From the NCBI RefSeq assembly GCF_002973525.1, contig NZ_PVEN01000009.1:1-64000 (forward strand): DNA of 64,000 nt, written 5' to 3'. Every line of letters starts with the position of its first letter. Positions within the stretch are counted from its first letter, which is position 1. Shown here in pieces: positions 51,785-61,096 of the stretch. The DNA comes from Paraburkholderia sp. BL21I4N1 (GTDB lineage: Bacteria > Pseudomonadota > Gammaproteobacteria > Burkholderiales > Burkholderiaceae). The translations under genes were made by a program, and so were the position numbers. The notes under the pieces were generated by a model. That model did no database searches, had not been told where the DNA came from, and saw only the letters and a list, made by a program, of their open reading frames with translations.

Positions 51785-52447
51785 TCATGCCATGAAACGT
51801 GCGATGCGGGTCTCGGCCCACATGCCCGCGCGCGAGGTCAGCTCGACCAGCGCGAGATAACACACGCACAGTGCCAGCAAGGTTTCGACGAAAGCGAAGG
51901 TGGCCGAGCCGATGCCGGTCAGTACGAAGGTGAGCTCGGGCACGGTGACGATGGACAGCACCGCCGTCTCCTTGCTTAGCACGATGATGAGATTGGTCAG
52001 TGCGGGCACGATCAGCACCAGCATTTGCGGCACCTGAATGCGCAGCACCGCTTGCCAGCGCGTGAGTCCGAGACACGACGCCGCTTCGAGATGGCCCGGC
52101 GGCACCGATTGAAATCCGGCGCGGAACGCCTCGGCGAAATACGCGCTGCCGTAGAGACCTAAACCGAGTACGCCGGCTGTCATTGGTTCGAGCGTGAGGC
52201 CGAACGACGGGCCGCCGTAGTAGAGCAGAAAGAGTTGCACGAGAAACGGCGTGCCGCGAAACAGCTCGATATAGAAGCGCAATCCGCCGCGTACCCAGCG
52301 TCCGCAAAAGAGTTGCAGCACGGCGATCAGAAAGCCGATCAGCAGGCCGAGCACGACGCCCGCGATCCATGTGCCGAGCGTCGTTGCGAAACCCGCGGCG
52401 ATCGGCTGAAGGTTGTGCGTGATGACGGTCGGATCGAGCTGTTGCAT
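51785..52447 (-). CDS. polar amino-acid ABC transporter permease
   Basis: A 220-residue permease: ELFRGTPFLVQLFLLYYGGPSFG, LGLYGSAYFAEAFRAGFQSVPPGHLEAA, and the EAA loop SCLGLTRWQAVLRIQVPQML. ATG 52447 is favoured because it follows the stop of the other permease gene; an upstream in-frame start would overlap that gene. It forms the channel with its neighbour. Confidence 0.9.
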   Translation of the reverse strand: MQQLDPTVITHNLQPIAAGFATTLGTWIAGVVLGLLIGFLIAVLQLFCGRWVRGGLRFYIELFRGTPFLVQLFLLYYGGPSFGLTLEPMTAGVLGLGLYGSAYFAEAFRAGFQSVPPGHLEAASCLGLTRWQAVLRIQVPQMLVLIVPALTNLIIVLSKETAVLSIVTVPELTFVLTGIGSATFAFVETLLALCVCYLALVELTSRAGMWAETRIARFMA

Positions 52448-52466
52448 GACGTGGGTCCGGAGTCGG

Positions 52467-53117
52467 TCAGGCGTGTTGCAGCCGGTATTCGGCGGCATGC
52501 GCGATGAGCGCGAGCGCGCCGCAGATCACGAAGTAGATCAGCCCGGCGGCCAGATACGCTTCGAGCGGCCGGTAGGTGCTGGCGGCGATGTTCTGCGCGG
52601 TGCGCGTCAACTCGGCCACGCCCACTACCGATATCAGCGAAGAAGCCTTGATTAGCAGCACCATTTCGTTGACGAGCGAAGGCAGCGTCAACCGGATGGC
52701 TTGCGGCACGAGAATGCGCCGCAGCATGTCGAACGGCGAGAGCCCGAGCATGCGCGCGGCTTCGAGATGGCCAGGCGGAATGCTGAGAAAACCGCCGCGC
52801 AGGATTTCGGCGATATACGACGCGGAGCACAGCGACACGGCGCTGATGGCGGCGACGACCGGCGAGACGTTGATGCCCGCGAACGGCAGCAGGTAATACA
52901 CCAGCAGCAGTTGCACCAGCATCGGTACACCACGAAAGAAGAACACGTAGGCGCCGCCGAATAAACGGGCGGCGCGTGTCGGCGAGAGCCGCGCGGCGCA
53001 CACGCCGATCGCGACGAAGAAGCCGATCAGCAGCCCCGTCAGCGAAATGCCGATGGTGGCGAGCGCCGCGTGCAACAGCAGCGGCAAGCCCTGAACGAAG
53101 ACGGTCGTGCTGAACAT
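52467..53117 (-). CDS. polar amino-acid ABC transporter permease
   Basis: A 216-residue permease with FFFRGVPMLVQLLLVYYLLPFAG, SASYIAEILRGGFLSIPPGHLEAARMLGLSPFDMLRRILVPQAIR (EAA loop) and five membrane segments. It is 21 bases downstream of the binding-protein gene. Confidence 0.92.
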   Translation of the reverse strand: MFSTTVFVQGLPLLLHAALATIGISLTGLLIGFFVAIGVCAARLSPTRAARLFGGAYVFFFRGVPMLVQLLLVYYLLPFAGINVSPVVAAISAVSLCSASYIAEILRGGFLSIPPGHLEAARMLGLSPFDMLRRILVPQAIRLTLPSLVNEMVLLIKASSLISVVGVAELTRTAQNIAASTYRPLEAYLAAGLIYFVICGALALIAHAAEYRLQHA

Positions 53118-53138
53118 AAGCGTCGCACTCTACAGCGA

Positions 53139-53966
53139 TCAATAGTTCGGCATCGGCATGGTTGTCGGCGCATCCATGGCCACGCCGAACCACTTCTTCT
53201 GCAACGCCGCGAGGCGGCCGTCGTTGTGCATTTTCACGAGCGCGGCGTTGAACGCATCGGCGAGCGGCTTGCTGTCCGCGTCTTTACGCAGGCAGTAGGC
53301 GAAGTACACCTTCGCGCCGAACGGCGGCTGCACCACGGCGAACGCCTCCGGACGCTGCTTGGCCACATATGCAATGTTCGTCATGGAATTCGCGACCGCC
53401 GCGATCCGGCCGGCCGCGAGATCGGCGTAAGCCTGATTGTTGTCGACGTATTCGCGGATTTCAGGCGGCTTCGGCAGCGTCGCGACGTAGGTCTTCAACT
53501 GATCGAGCTGCGCCGAGCCTTTGCCCGCGCCGACCGTCTTGCCGGCGATATCCGACGATTGTTTGAGCGCGGTGTCGTTGGCGCGCTTGAGTAGCGCGTC
53601 GGTGGCGTCCGCGATGGGCAGCGTGTACGTGTAGCGTTCCATGCGCGCCTTGGTGACCGTCAACGGGCCGCCCACCATGTCGAACTTGCCCGCTTCCAGA
53701 CCCGGCAGCACGCTCGGCCACGGCAGGTCGATAAAGCGCACCTTCACGCCCATTTCCTTGCCGACCTCGGCGAACAGATCTTTGTTGAAGCCGGCTTGCT
53801 GACCGTTCTCGAGGAAGTCGAACGGCGCGAACTGCATCTCGGTGCCGACCACCAGTTCGCCGGCTTTCTTCACTTTGGCGAGCTGATCTTCCGCGTGCGC
53901 GGTGACGCTTGCCGCGCACAAGGCCAACATCAACAGACGACACTTCCAGCCTGCAAGGATACTCAT
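53139..53966 (-). CDS. polar amino-acid ABC transporter substrate-binding protein
   Basis: A 275-residue periplasmic binding protein with a signal peptide (about 1-25, VTAHA). The mature part is type-3 SBP-like: GELVVGTEMQFAPFDFLENGQ, GFNKDLFAEVGKEMGVKVRF and VLPGLEAGKFDMVGG. It is only distantly related to the first cluster's binding protein, so the two importers probably take different ligands. A GGAG ribosome site precedes the ATG. It is first in its operon, divergent from the oxygenase gene. Confidence 0.9.
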   Translation of the reverse strand: MSILAGWKCRLLMLALCAASVTAHAEDQLAKVKKAGELVVGTEMQFAPFDFLENGQQAGFNKDLFAEVGKEMGVKVRFIDLPWPSVLPGLEAGKFDMVGGPLTVTKARMERYTYTLPIADATDALLKRANDTALKQSSDIAGKTVGAGKGSAQLDQLKTYVATLPKPPEIREYVDNNQAYADLAAGRIAAVANSMTNIAYVAKQRPEAFAVVQPPFGAKVYFAYCLRKDADSKPLADAFNAALVKMHNDGRLAALQKKWFGVAMDAPTTMPMPNY

Positions 53967-54056
53967 GGGATTCTCCAGTGGGCAAAGCGGTGTCGCGCGA
54001 AAAACGGCGAGCGAAAGCGGTGAGCGGTTCGGGCCCGGCGCGAGTCATGCGAGGCA

Positions 54057-54064
54057 GTATATAC
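54057..54064. promoter_or_regulatory. GTATATAC operator copy 1
   Basis: The 8-bp palindrome GTATATAC lies 91 bases upstream of the second binding-protein ATG. A second identical copy lies 99 bases away. Its TATATA could double as a -10 for the leftward promoter. Confidence 0.6.
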
Positions 54065-54155
54065 CGCGTTTTTGCCGCGAAAAAAATAAACGCGCGACTA
54101 GAGAAAAGCCCTAACGCAGCACATTGCAACGCAACTTGCGGGGGTGCTTTTGGCG

Positions 54156-54163
54156 GTATATAC
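54156..54163. promoter_or_regulatory. GTATATAC operator copy 2
   Basis: The second GTATATAC lies 84 bases before the oxygenase ATG, near-symmetric with copy 1. Such pairs fit a HutC-type dimer controlling two divergent promoters, perhaps with DNA looping. Confidence 0.6.
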
Positions 54164-54246
54164 AACTGCTGATGCACGAAGCGCGCGACGCTTTTTCAGC
54201 GGTATTCTCGTCAGTAGATTGCAACGGCCTTTCAGGGAGCCACGCG

Positions 54247-55224
54247 ATGCCAGTGACCTGCATTCCCATCATCGATCTCGCCGGCGTTCGTGCGGGCGAC
54301 TCGCACGCCTTGCAGCGCGTGGCGGGTGAAATTCACGAGGCGTGCACGACGATCGGCTTCTTTTACATCGTCAATCACGGCGTGCCGCAAGCGTCGATCG
54401 ATGCGGCGGAACAGGCCGCGCGCGAGTTCTTCGCGTTCCCCGTGGAGACCAAACGGCGCGCGGCGGTCAATCATCGGCATCGCGGTTTCAATGCGTTGGG
54501 CGATGCGACCATGTACCAGGCCAAACGTCCGGATTACAAGGAGTTTTTCAGCATCGGCCTCGAACTGCCGGAGGACGATCCCGACGTGCTCGCCGGCCAG
54601 GCGCTGCGTGGGCCGAACAACTGGCCGGACTTCATGCCGGCATTGCGTCCCGCGCTGTACGGCTATTACGAGTCGGTCGCGGCGTGCGGCGCCGATCTGT
54701 TGCGCGCGGTCGCGGTGAGCCTCGGCGTCGACGAACATTTCTTCGCGCCGCGTTATACCAAGCGGATGCAGCGCACGCAGATGGTCTACTATCCGCCGCA
54801 GCCTCCGCAGTCGGACGCGGATCAGTTCGGCGTCGCGCCGCATACCGACTACGGCTGCATCACGTTGCTATGGCAGGATCAGGTGGGTGGTTTGCAGGTG
54901 CGCGAAATCGCCAACGATACGTGGGTCGACGCGCCGCCGGTGGAAGGCAGTTTCGTGGTGAACGTGGGCGATCTGCTGGCGCGCTGGACCAACGACCGCT
55001 TTCGCTCCACCTTGCATCGCGTCATCAATGCGTCGGGTCGCGAGCGGTATTCGATCGCGACGTTCTATGATCCGACTTACGGCGCGAGCGTCGATCCGCG
55101 CGACCTCGGCGCGGATGAGGCCGAGGTCCGCTATCAGCCGGTTGCGGCGGGCGACTATATTCTCGGACGCATTAACGATTCGATGGGCTATCGCAAGAAA
55201 CGCGCGGAAGCAGCGTCAAGCTGA
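54247..55224 (+). CDS. 2-oxoglutarate/Fe(II)-type oxygenase, isopenicillin-N-synthase family
   Basis: A 325-residue enzyme: the N-terminal DIOX domain (PIIDLAGVR, GFFYIVNHGVP) and the Fe(II) domain with APHTDYGCITLLWQD (iron His and Asp), STLHRVIN (second His) and RYSIATFYDP (Arg/Ser for 2-oxoglutarate). CAGGGAG precedes ATG 54247. It is followed by the FAD oxidoreductase gene after 21 bases, likely one operon. The substrate is presumably the compound imported by the divergent ABC system, possibly an amino acid or derivative (inference). Confidence 0.92.
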   Translation: MPVTCIPIIDLAGVRAGDSHALQRVAGEIHEACTTIGFFYIVNHGVPQASIDAAEQAAREFFAFPVETKRRAAVNHRHRGFNALGDATMYQAKRPDYKEFFSIGLELPEDDPDVLAGQALRGPNNWPDFMPALRPALYGYYESVAACGADLLRAVAVSLGVDEHFFAPRYTKRMQRTQMVYYPPQPPQSDADQFGVAPHTDYGCITLLWQDQVGGLQVREIANDTWVDAPPVEGSFVVNVGDLLARWTNDRFRSTLHRVINASGRERYSIATFYDPTYGASVDPRDLGADEAEVRYQPVAAGDYILGRINDSMGYRKKRAEAASS

Positions 55225-55245
55225 AAGCGCGCAAGGAACCCCTGC

Positions 55246-56658
55246 ATGACAGATAACGGAAAGGCTAACGACACGGCGCCGCTAACATCGATACTCGACG
55301 CCCTGCGCGCCGCGCTAGGCGACGACGCGGTTCGCGTGGGCGAGCAGATCGGCGAACGCGCGATGACCGACTGGACGCGTCACGATCCGACACGCCCGGC
55401 AGCGTTGCTGTTGCCGCGTACCACTGAAGACGTATCGCGCGCGCTGGCCATCTGCCACGCGGCGCATCAGCCGGTGGTGCCGCAGGGCGGCATGACCGGA
55501 CTCGCGGGCGGGGCGATTGCGCGGGCCACGGATATCGCGTTGTCGCTGGAACGCTTGAGCGGTGTCGAAGAAATCGACGCCGCCTCGGCCACGCTGACCG
55601 TGCGCGCCGGCACCACATTGCAAACGGCTCAGGAAGCGGCGGCGCAAGCCGGTTTCGAACTCGCGCTCGATCTCGGCGCGCGCGGCTCGTGCCAGATCGG
55701 CGGCAATCTCGCGACCAACGCGGGCGGCAATCGCGTGATCCAGTCGGGCACCGCGCGCGATCAGGTGCTCGGACTCGAGGTCGTGCTCGCCAACGGCGAC
55801 GTGCTGACGTCGCTCGGCAAGATGGTCAAGAACAACACCGGTTATGACCTGAAGCACTGGTTCATCGGCTCGGAAGGCACGCTGGGTGTGATCACGCGCG
55901 CGGTGTTGCGGCTGCATCCGCCGCGCGCCACGCGCCACACTGCGCTGGTCGCGCTCGACGGTTACGACGCCGCGGTGGGCCTGCTACGCCGCCTATCGAC
56001 ACGTTTTGGCAACGACATCGGCGCCTTCGAAATCATGTGGCCGGATTTCTACGACTTCGGCGTGAAGCTGACGGGTACGCGTTCGCCGTTCGCCGAGTCT
56101 CATCCGCTGTATGCGCTGATCGAACAGGCGAGTTTCGATGCCGGCGACGACGGCGAGCGTTTCGCCGCCGTGCTGACCGAAGCGCTCGACGCCGGCGCGC
56201 TCCGCGACGCGGTGATCGCGCAATCGGTGGCGGATGCACGCGCGTTGTGGGCGATCCGCGAATGCACGGCGGAATTTCCCGCGCGGCTCGACGCCATCAA
56301 CTTCGACGTGAGCTTACCGATCGGCGGGATCGGCGCGTTCGTCGACCGTTGCCGCGCCGCGCTCGATCAGCGCTGGCCCGGCAACGAATCGTATTTCTTC
56401 GGGCATATCGGCGATTCGAATCTGCATGTGACCGTAGACGGACATTCGATTCCGGGTGTCACGCATCACTCGGTGTACGCGTTCGTCTACGAGATGCTCG
56501 GGCCGTTGCAAGGTTCGGTGTCGGCGGAACATGGCATTGGTTTGCTCAAGCGCGAGTTCTTGCCGATCTCGCGCTCGCCGGCGGAGCTGGCGGCTATGGC
56601 CGCGATCAAACACGCGCTGGACCCGCACGGGATTCTGAATCCGGGCAAGCTGTTTTGA
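55246..56658 (+). CDS. FAD-linked oxidoreductase (GlcD / D-2-hydroxyglutarate dehydrogenase type)
   Basis: The 470-residue flavoprotein has a PCMH FAD-binding domain (about 45-230: VPQGGMTGLAGGA, GSCQIGGNLATNAGGNRVIQ, NNTGYDLKHWFIGSEGTLGVI) and a C-terminal oxidase domain with GHIGDSNLHVTV and SAEHGIGLLKREFL. This is the family of D-2-hydroxy acid dehydrogenases. It pairs with the oxygenase gene. Confidence 0.9.
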   Translation: MTDNGKANDTAPLTSILDALRAALGDDAVRVGEQIGERAMTDWTRHDPTRPAALLLPRTTEDVSRALAICHAAHQPVVPQGGMTGLAGGAIARATDIALSLERLSGVEEIDAASATLTVRAGTTLQTAQEAAAQAGFELALDLGARGSCQIGGNLATNAGGNRVIQSGTARDQVLGLEVVLANGDVLTSLGKMVKNNTGYDLKHWFIGSEGTLGVITRAVLRLHPPRATRHTALVALDGYDAAVGLLRRLSTRFGNDIGAFEIMWPDFYDFGVKLTGTRSPFAESHPLYALIEQASFDAGDDGERFAAVLTEALDAGALRDAVIAQSVADARALWAIRECTAEFPARLDAINFDVSLPIGGIGAFVDRCRAALDQRWPGNESYFFGHIGDSNLHVTVDGHSIPGVTHHSVYAFVYEMLGPLQGSVSAEHGIGLLKREFLPISRSPAELAAMAAIKHALDPHGILNPGKLF

Positions 56659-56691
56659 TCGGGTGAGTGGGCGGCAGGGCGAGCGGGGAGC

Positions 56692-56712
56692 GAGGGCGCA
56701 CCGTGCGCCCTC
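56692..56712. terminator. GC-rich hairpin between convergent genes
   Basis: GAGGGCGCA-CCG-TGCGCCCTC is a perfect 9-bp stem with a three-base loop in the gap between the oxidoreductase and ModA-like genes. No T tract follows. Confidence 0.5.
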
Positions 56713-56735
56713 CGCCCGCGACAGCACGTCTTGCC

Positions 56736-57524
56736 TCAGTGCGTCGCGACCGAATCCATTCCGGTCGATCTGACCGCTGCCTGCGCATCCGGCGAAGCAA
56801 GATACTCCAGCAGCGCTTTCGCCTCCCGCGGATGCGGCGCGCCGACAGGAATCCCCGCGGCGTAGCGCGTGACGGATTGCACCGATTCCGGAATCTTGCC
56901 GACGAAGGTGGCGCCCGCCACCGGCAGTAACTCGCTGACCTGCTGAAAACCCACTTCATAGTCGCCATTGGCGACGACCGACGCGACCGGGATCTTCGGA
57001 ATCATTTTCGCCTTGGCCTTCACCTGGTCCTCGATGCCGAGCCGTTTGAAGAGTTCGCGCTCGATATAAACGCCGCTCGCGCTATCCGAATAGGCAATCG
57101 ACTTTGCGTGCAGAAGCGTCGCTTTCAGCGCCTCGACCGAACCGATATCCGGCTTGGGCGCGCCGTCGCGCACGGCCATGCCGATCCGCGAATCCGCCAG
57201 TTCGACACGCGAGCCGGGTATGACTTTGCCTTGCTTGATGAGATCGTCGAGCGCGTAGCCGACCATGATGACCACGTCGGCGGATTCACCGCGAGCGAGG
57301 CGGTTGGGAATGGCTTCCGGCGCTTGGCCCATCGACGGTCCGAGGATCGTGTCGAGCGTATTGCCGGTCGATGCGGTGAAGCTGGGACCGAGCAGCTTGT
57401 AGGCGGCGGTGAAGCCGCCGGAACTCATGACCTTGAGCTCGGCCGCCTGGACGTCGGCGGCGGCCACGGTGCTGCCCAGCAGCCCGGCGGTCATCACGGC
57501 GAGAAAGAAGGGTTTCATCGGCAT
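56736..57524 (-). CDS. ModA-like periplasmic substrate-binding protein
   Basis: A 262-residue exported protein (signal about 1-29). The mature part reads ELKVMSSGGFTAAYKLLGPSFTASTGNTLD, GESADVVIMVGYALDDLIKQGKV, and AYSDSASGVYIERELFKRLGI, resembling the ModA/type-2 SBP fold. The usual molybdate-site pattern is incomplete, so another anion or signal is possible. No permease or ATPase gene is adjacent, so it is an orphan. Start choice between ATG 57524 and 57518 is uncertain. Confidence 0.8.
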   Translation of the reverse strand: MPMKPFFLAVMTAGLLGSTVAAADVQAAELKVMSSGGFTAAYKLLGPSFTASTGNTLDTILGPSMGQAPEAIPNRLARGESADVVIMVGYALDDLIKQGKVIPGSRVELADSRIGMAVRDGAPKPDIGSVEALKATLLHAKSIAYSDSASGVYIERELFKRLGIEDQVKAKAKMIPKIPVASVVANGDYEVGFQQVSELLPVAGATFVGKIPESVQSVTRYAAGIPVGAPHPREAKALLEYLASPDAQAAVRSTGMDSVATH

Positions 57525-57632
57525 TGAAGTGGCAGTGTGCGGTGGTGAGGGAGTGACGGGGCGATGCATGTTGTCGCCCCGTCATCCGTACCATACCTGA
57601 ACGAGCCACTGTCGTGCCGCGCTCGAACACCG

Positions 57633-60600
57633 TCAATGCGCGTCGAGATACCTGGCGATTACCGGATACACGTCCACTGCGGCATCCTTGCCGAAAATAC
57701 AGTCGATATGTCCATAGTCAGGAATCAGATGCCGTTCGTAAGGCTGCTCGGGAAACGCACGCGTCAGCATGTCGAACGTGAGTTGCGTACTTTCGGGCAG
57801 ATAAGTTTCGTTTCGCTCGCCGTGAATGAAACCGAGCGGCAGACGCATCCCCTCCAGTCCCTTCATGCCGTCCGTTCCACGCAGATAAATATCGCGGCCT
57901 TCGGCATCGACAACGTGGCCTGCCCGCACCATCGCGGCGAGATGTTTGAATACCTCCATGTCGTGAATGCCGAACAGTTCCTGCAGATTTTCATGCAGCG
58001 TCTCGTTCAGTTTCGCGTGTTCGTATAGCAGGCCGTACAGGAACGTCGCGCGATGGCAGATCGGATTGCCGCAGCCTTCGTCGTGATCGAGCGGATAGAA
58101 GCGCAGGGCTTCGTCGAGCAGGTTCTTCGGCCACGAACGATGCTGTGTGTACGCGGTGAGGTCGCGTACACCGAGATGCTGCATGATGCTCGGGATATGC
58201 AAGCCGGCCTTGATCTTCTGCAACGTGCCCGGCACCGGATGCGTCGACACCTGGGAAATCACCGCCGAGCGCACGCCTTCCAGTCCGTGCAGCAGCGACA
58301 TGCTCAACGCCAGTCCGCCCATGCAGTGGCCGAGCACCTGTATCTGCCGCGCACCGGTCAGTTCGCGTATCCTGGCCACGGCCGCAGGAATGTCTTCGCG
58401 CGCGACCTTGTCGACATTGGTCGGCACCAGCACGCTCGGCAGCTCGATGCTGACGCGCAGATCGACGAGCCACACGTCATAGCCGCAAGCGCACAGATAT
58501 TCGACGAGGTTGGTCGCGATCAGGTCGGTGGAAAAGATCCGGCTCGAAACACCCGAGCCGTGAATCAGCAGCAACGGGCGCGAGGTTTTATGCGCCGGAT
58601 CGACATAACGGGTCAGCCGCAAGGTCGTGCCGTCGGGCGTATCGAAGTACATGATTTGCGGCGCGGGCGCGCGCAATGCCCGCTTCAGACGTGGCGCGGC
58701 CTGCGTGTCGAAGAAAGCCAGCGGCGCGGCCACGCCGCCGTATTCGGTGAACAGCACGCCCGCAAAAAACTTGCCGAACTTCAGCGTCCATTCGAGGCGC
58801 GTTTCGAGGTCGGGCGTGTTGGTGACTTCGAGTGTGCGTTGCTGTTTCAGAAAGTTTTCGGGCGTGATGATCAGCGTCGCCTTGCCGAGCACGGGTCCGG
58901 TGGTTTGCGCGTCCGCGCGAATCTCGGCATACAGCGTGTTGGTCTGCGCCCAGAGATTGATCGGCGAGGTGCGTGTGATGATTTTTTGCCCCGTCAGGCC
59001 GTACGTCTTGCCTTCGGTGGAGGCGAGGGTCATCCGGTAGTTCATGTTGCGCTCGTCCACGTCGGACTCGTTGACCACGAACAGATTGAACGTACCGTCG
59101 ACGATCGTCAGCGGCTGCGCGGACAGCGCGGGGCAGGTCAGCGTGCCGGCGGTATGAGCCAGGTGCCGCGGGTTGCTCAGCAGGTCGGCGAGATCGTCGG
59201 ATTCGACGGTCAGCGTGAATTCGATCGGGCTCGTAGCGGCGTCTTCCGCGACCGCCGGCGTGTACGTGCCGATCATCGTTTCCGTGAAACGCAAGCCGAT
59301 CTTGGGCGCGGGCGGCGTGGCGGCGGTGCCTTTCGCCGCGTAGTCGATCTGCCGGTCGCGCGACGCGGCGAGCAGCGCGCAGTTGCGCTCGGCCAGCGCG
59401 GAGATAGTCAGCAACGGATTGACGCCGAGCGACATCGGCATGACGGCGCCGTCCATCACGTATAAGCCTTCATGCACCGCGGTACCCGCCGCGCCGCTGA
59501 AAACGCGGCCCAGGTGATCGACCACGCCGCGCTCCGCGTCCTCGCCCATGCCGCAGCCGCCGAGCGGATGCACGGTGACGGTGCGGTTGCCGACGAGGTC
59601 GGTGGAAATCGGATTGCGCAAATATTTGCCGCCGAGCGGCACCGTGGCCTGTTCGAGGGTCTGCTCGACCGTTGCAAAGATCGGCTGCTTGCCGGCGTTT
59701 TTCCACACAATGCGCGGCTGGCCCTTGTCGTCGACGTGAATCTGGCCGCTTTCGTCGTCGTGGGCCATCACGAGATAGCTTTGCGTGTGATTCAGCGCGC
59801 CACGATACGGGCCGCGCAGAAAGCTTTCGAGCACACGGGCGTCGTACGCGAGCTGTCGTTCGGCGCTCGGCGTGCCGCCCACATCCACGCCTTCGAGCGG
59901 CGCGGCGGCGCCGAGCAGGCCGACGAGCGCCGCGCCGACCGGCCCTGCGAGCGACCCTTCCTCGATCACGAAACCGTCTCTCACATTCGCGGTATCGCGG
60001 TGATCGATCAAGCCGGTGATGGTCGGCCCGACCGGCGGAATTTGTCCCGGCGCATGCGTGCCCCAGCCGACGCCGTTGATCGTGTCGTCGGTGTTGTACG
60101 CGAAGGAAAGCACGTCGCCGTTGCCGGTGAAGTGTTCGCCGAGCATGGCCGACACGCTCAGGCCCGCTTCGCGCGAGCGCAGCAGCAGCGCGGTCGAGCC
60201 GATCGTGCCCGCCGACACGATGACGAGATCGGCGCTGACGAACAGATCGGGCGCGCCGTAACTTTCGCGGCCGAGACTGACCAGTTGATAGCGCACCGTC
60301 CATTGTTGCGTGGCCGCGTCGCGCAGCACCGAATGCACCGCGGCGCCCGTGAAAATCTGCGCGCCGTGCGCGACGGCATCGGGCAGATAGTTCATATGCG
60401 TTGAATTCTTGGCGTCGTAATTGCAGCCCGAATTGCAATCGCCGCAACCCACGCAGGCCTTCTGCTCGACGCCCGCGGCGTTCACGCGATCCTCGAACGT
60501 GACGGTGACCGGCGGCCGGCTGAAGCGGTCCGCCATGCCGAGCGCCCGGGCCGATTTTTCGAGCGCCTGCAGTTTCGGCAACGTCGGATAACTGCCGGGC

Positions 60601-61043
60601 ACCGGCGACGGCTGCAGCATCGCGCGCGCGAGCGCATAGCCGCGCGCGCGGCCCGCCGCATCGTCGCGCAGCGCCTTCGGCCAGCGCGGATCGTCCCACA
60701 AGCGCGGATCGGCTTCGAGCGCGACGTTCGCGTTGATGAGCGACGTGCCGCCCAGACCGCAACCGACCACCGCGTTGACATCGTCGTTCACGTGTACTTC
60801 GAGCAGCGCGAGCGGCGAGCCGACGTGCGCAAGCGCCGTGTTGTATTGCACCTCTTCGGCGCCCTGAAACGGTGTGCGAGGGTACTCGCCCGCCATGAAT
60901 TCGCGCCCGCGTTCGAGCACGCAAACGCTGAGTCCGGCGCGCGCCATGCGGCTCGCGGCGATCGCGCCGCCGTAGCCCGAACCCACCACCACTACGTCGT
61001 AATGCGCTTTCATCGCCGTAACGGCGCTCGATAAGCGATTCAT
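57633..61043 (-). CDS. GMC oxidoreductase fused to an alpha/beta hydrolase with Cys nucleophile
   Basis: This 1136-residue protein is a two-enzyme fusion. Residues 1-550 form a cholesterol-oxidase-like GMC domain: VVVVGSGYGGAIAAS (FAD), the cysteine-rich CVGCGDCNSGCNYDAKNST (about 195-213), and HPLGGCGMGEDAERG. A middle beta domain (about 590-750) follows. The C-terminal 380 residues are an alpha/beta hydrolase with LLIHGSGVSSRIFS, the nucleophile elbow LGHCMGGLA with Cys instead of Ser (about 906), FIHGERNETYLPES and PDYGHIDCIFG. The Cys elbow is known in PHA synthases and dienelactone hydrolases. A GAGGTGG ribosome site precedes ATG 61043. Confidence 0.9.
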   Translation of the reverse strand: MNRLSSAVTAMKAHYDVVVVGSGYGGAIAASRMARAGLSVCVLERGREFMAGEYPRTPFQGAEEVQYNTALAHVGSPLALLEVHVNDDVNAVVGCGLGGTSLINANVALEADPRLWDDPRWPKALRDDAAGRARGYALARAMLQPSPVPGSYPTLPKLQALEKSARALGMADRFSRPPVTVTFEDRVNAAGVEQKACVGCGDCNSGCNYDAKNSTHMNYLPDAVAHGAQIFTGAAVHSVLRDAATQQWTVRYQLVSLGRESYGAPDLFVSADLVIVSAGTIGSTALLLRSREAGLSVSAMLGEHFTGNGDVLSFAYNTDDTINGVGWGTHAPGQIPPVGPTITGLIDHRDTANVRDGFVIEEGSLAGPVGAALVGLLGAAAPLEGVDVGGTPSAERQLAYDARVLESFLRGPYRGALNHTQSYLVMAHDDESGQIHVDDKGQPRIVWKNAGKQPIFATVEQTLEQATVPLGGKYLRNPISTDLVGNRTVTVHPLGGCGMGEDAERGVVDHLGRVFSGAAGTAVHEGLYVMDGAVMPMSLGVNPLLTISALAERNCALLAASRDRQIDYAAKGTAATPPAPKIGLRFTETMIGTYTPAVAEDAATSPIEFTLTVESDDLADLLSNPRHLAHTAGTLTCPALSAQPLTIVDGTFNLFVVNESDVDERNMNYRMTLASTEGKTYGLTGQKIITRTSPINLWAQTNTLYAEIRADAQTTGPVLGKATLIITPENFLKQQRTLEVTNTPDLETRLEWTLKFGKFFAGVLFTEYGGVAAPLAFFDTQAAPRLKRALRAPAPQIMYFDTPDGTTLRLTRYVDPAHKTSRPLLLIHGSGVSSRIFSTDLIATNLVEYLCACGYDVWLVDLRVSIELPSVLVPTNVDKVAREDIPAAVARIRELTGARQIQVLGHCMGGLALSMSLLHGLEGVRSAVISQVSTHPVPGTLQKIKAGLHIPSIMQHLGVRDLTAYTQHRSWPKNLLDEALRFYPLDHDEGCGNPICHRATFLYGLLYEHAKLNETLHENLQELFGIHDMEVFKHLAAMVRAGHVVDAEGRDIYLRGTDGMKGLEGMRLPLGFIHGERNETYLPESTQLTFDMLTRAFPEQPYERHLIPDYGHIDCIFGKDAAVDVYPVIARYLDAH

Positions 61044-61096
61044 CAAGACCACCTCGTCAGGAACGGAATGCGGGGAAGGGCGGGCAGCGTGCGCGG

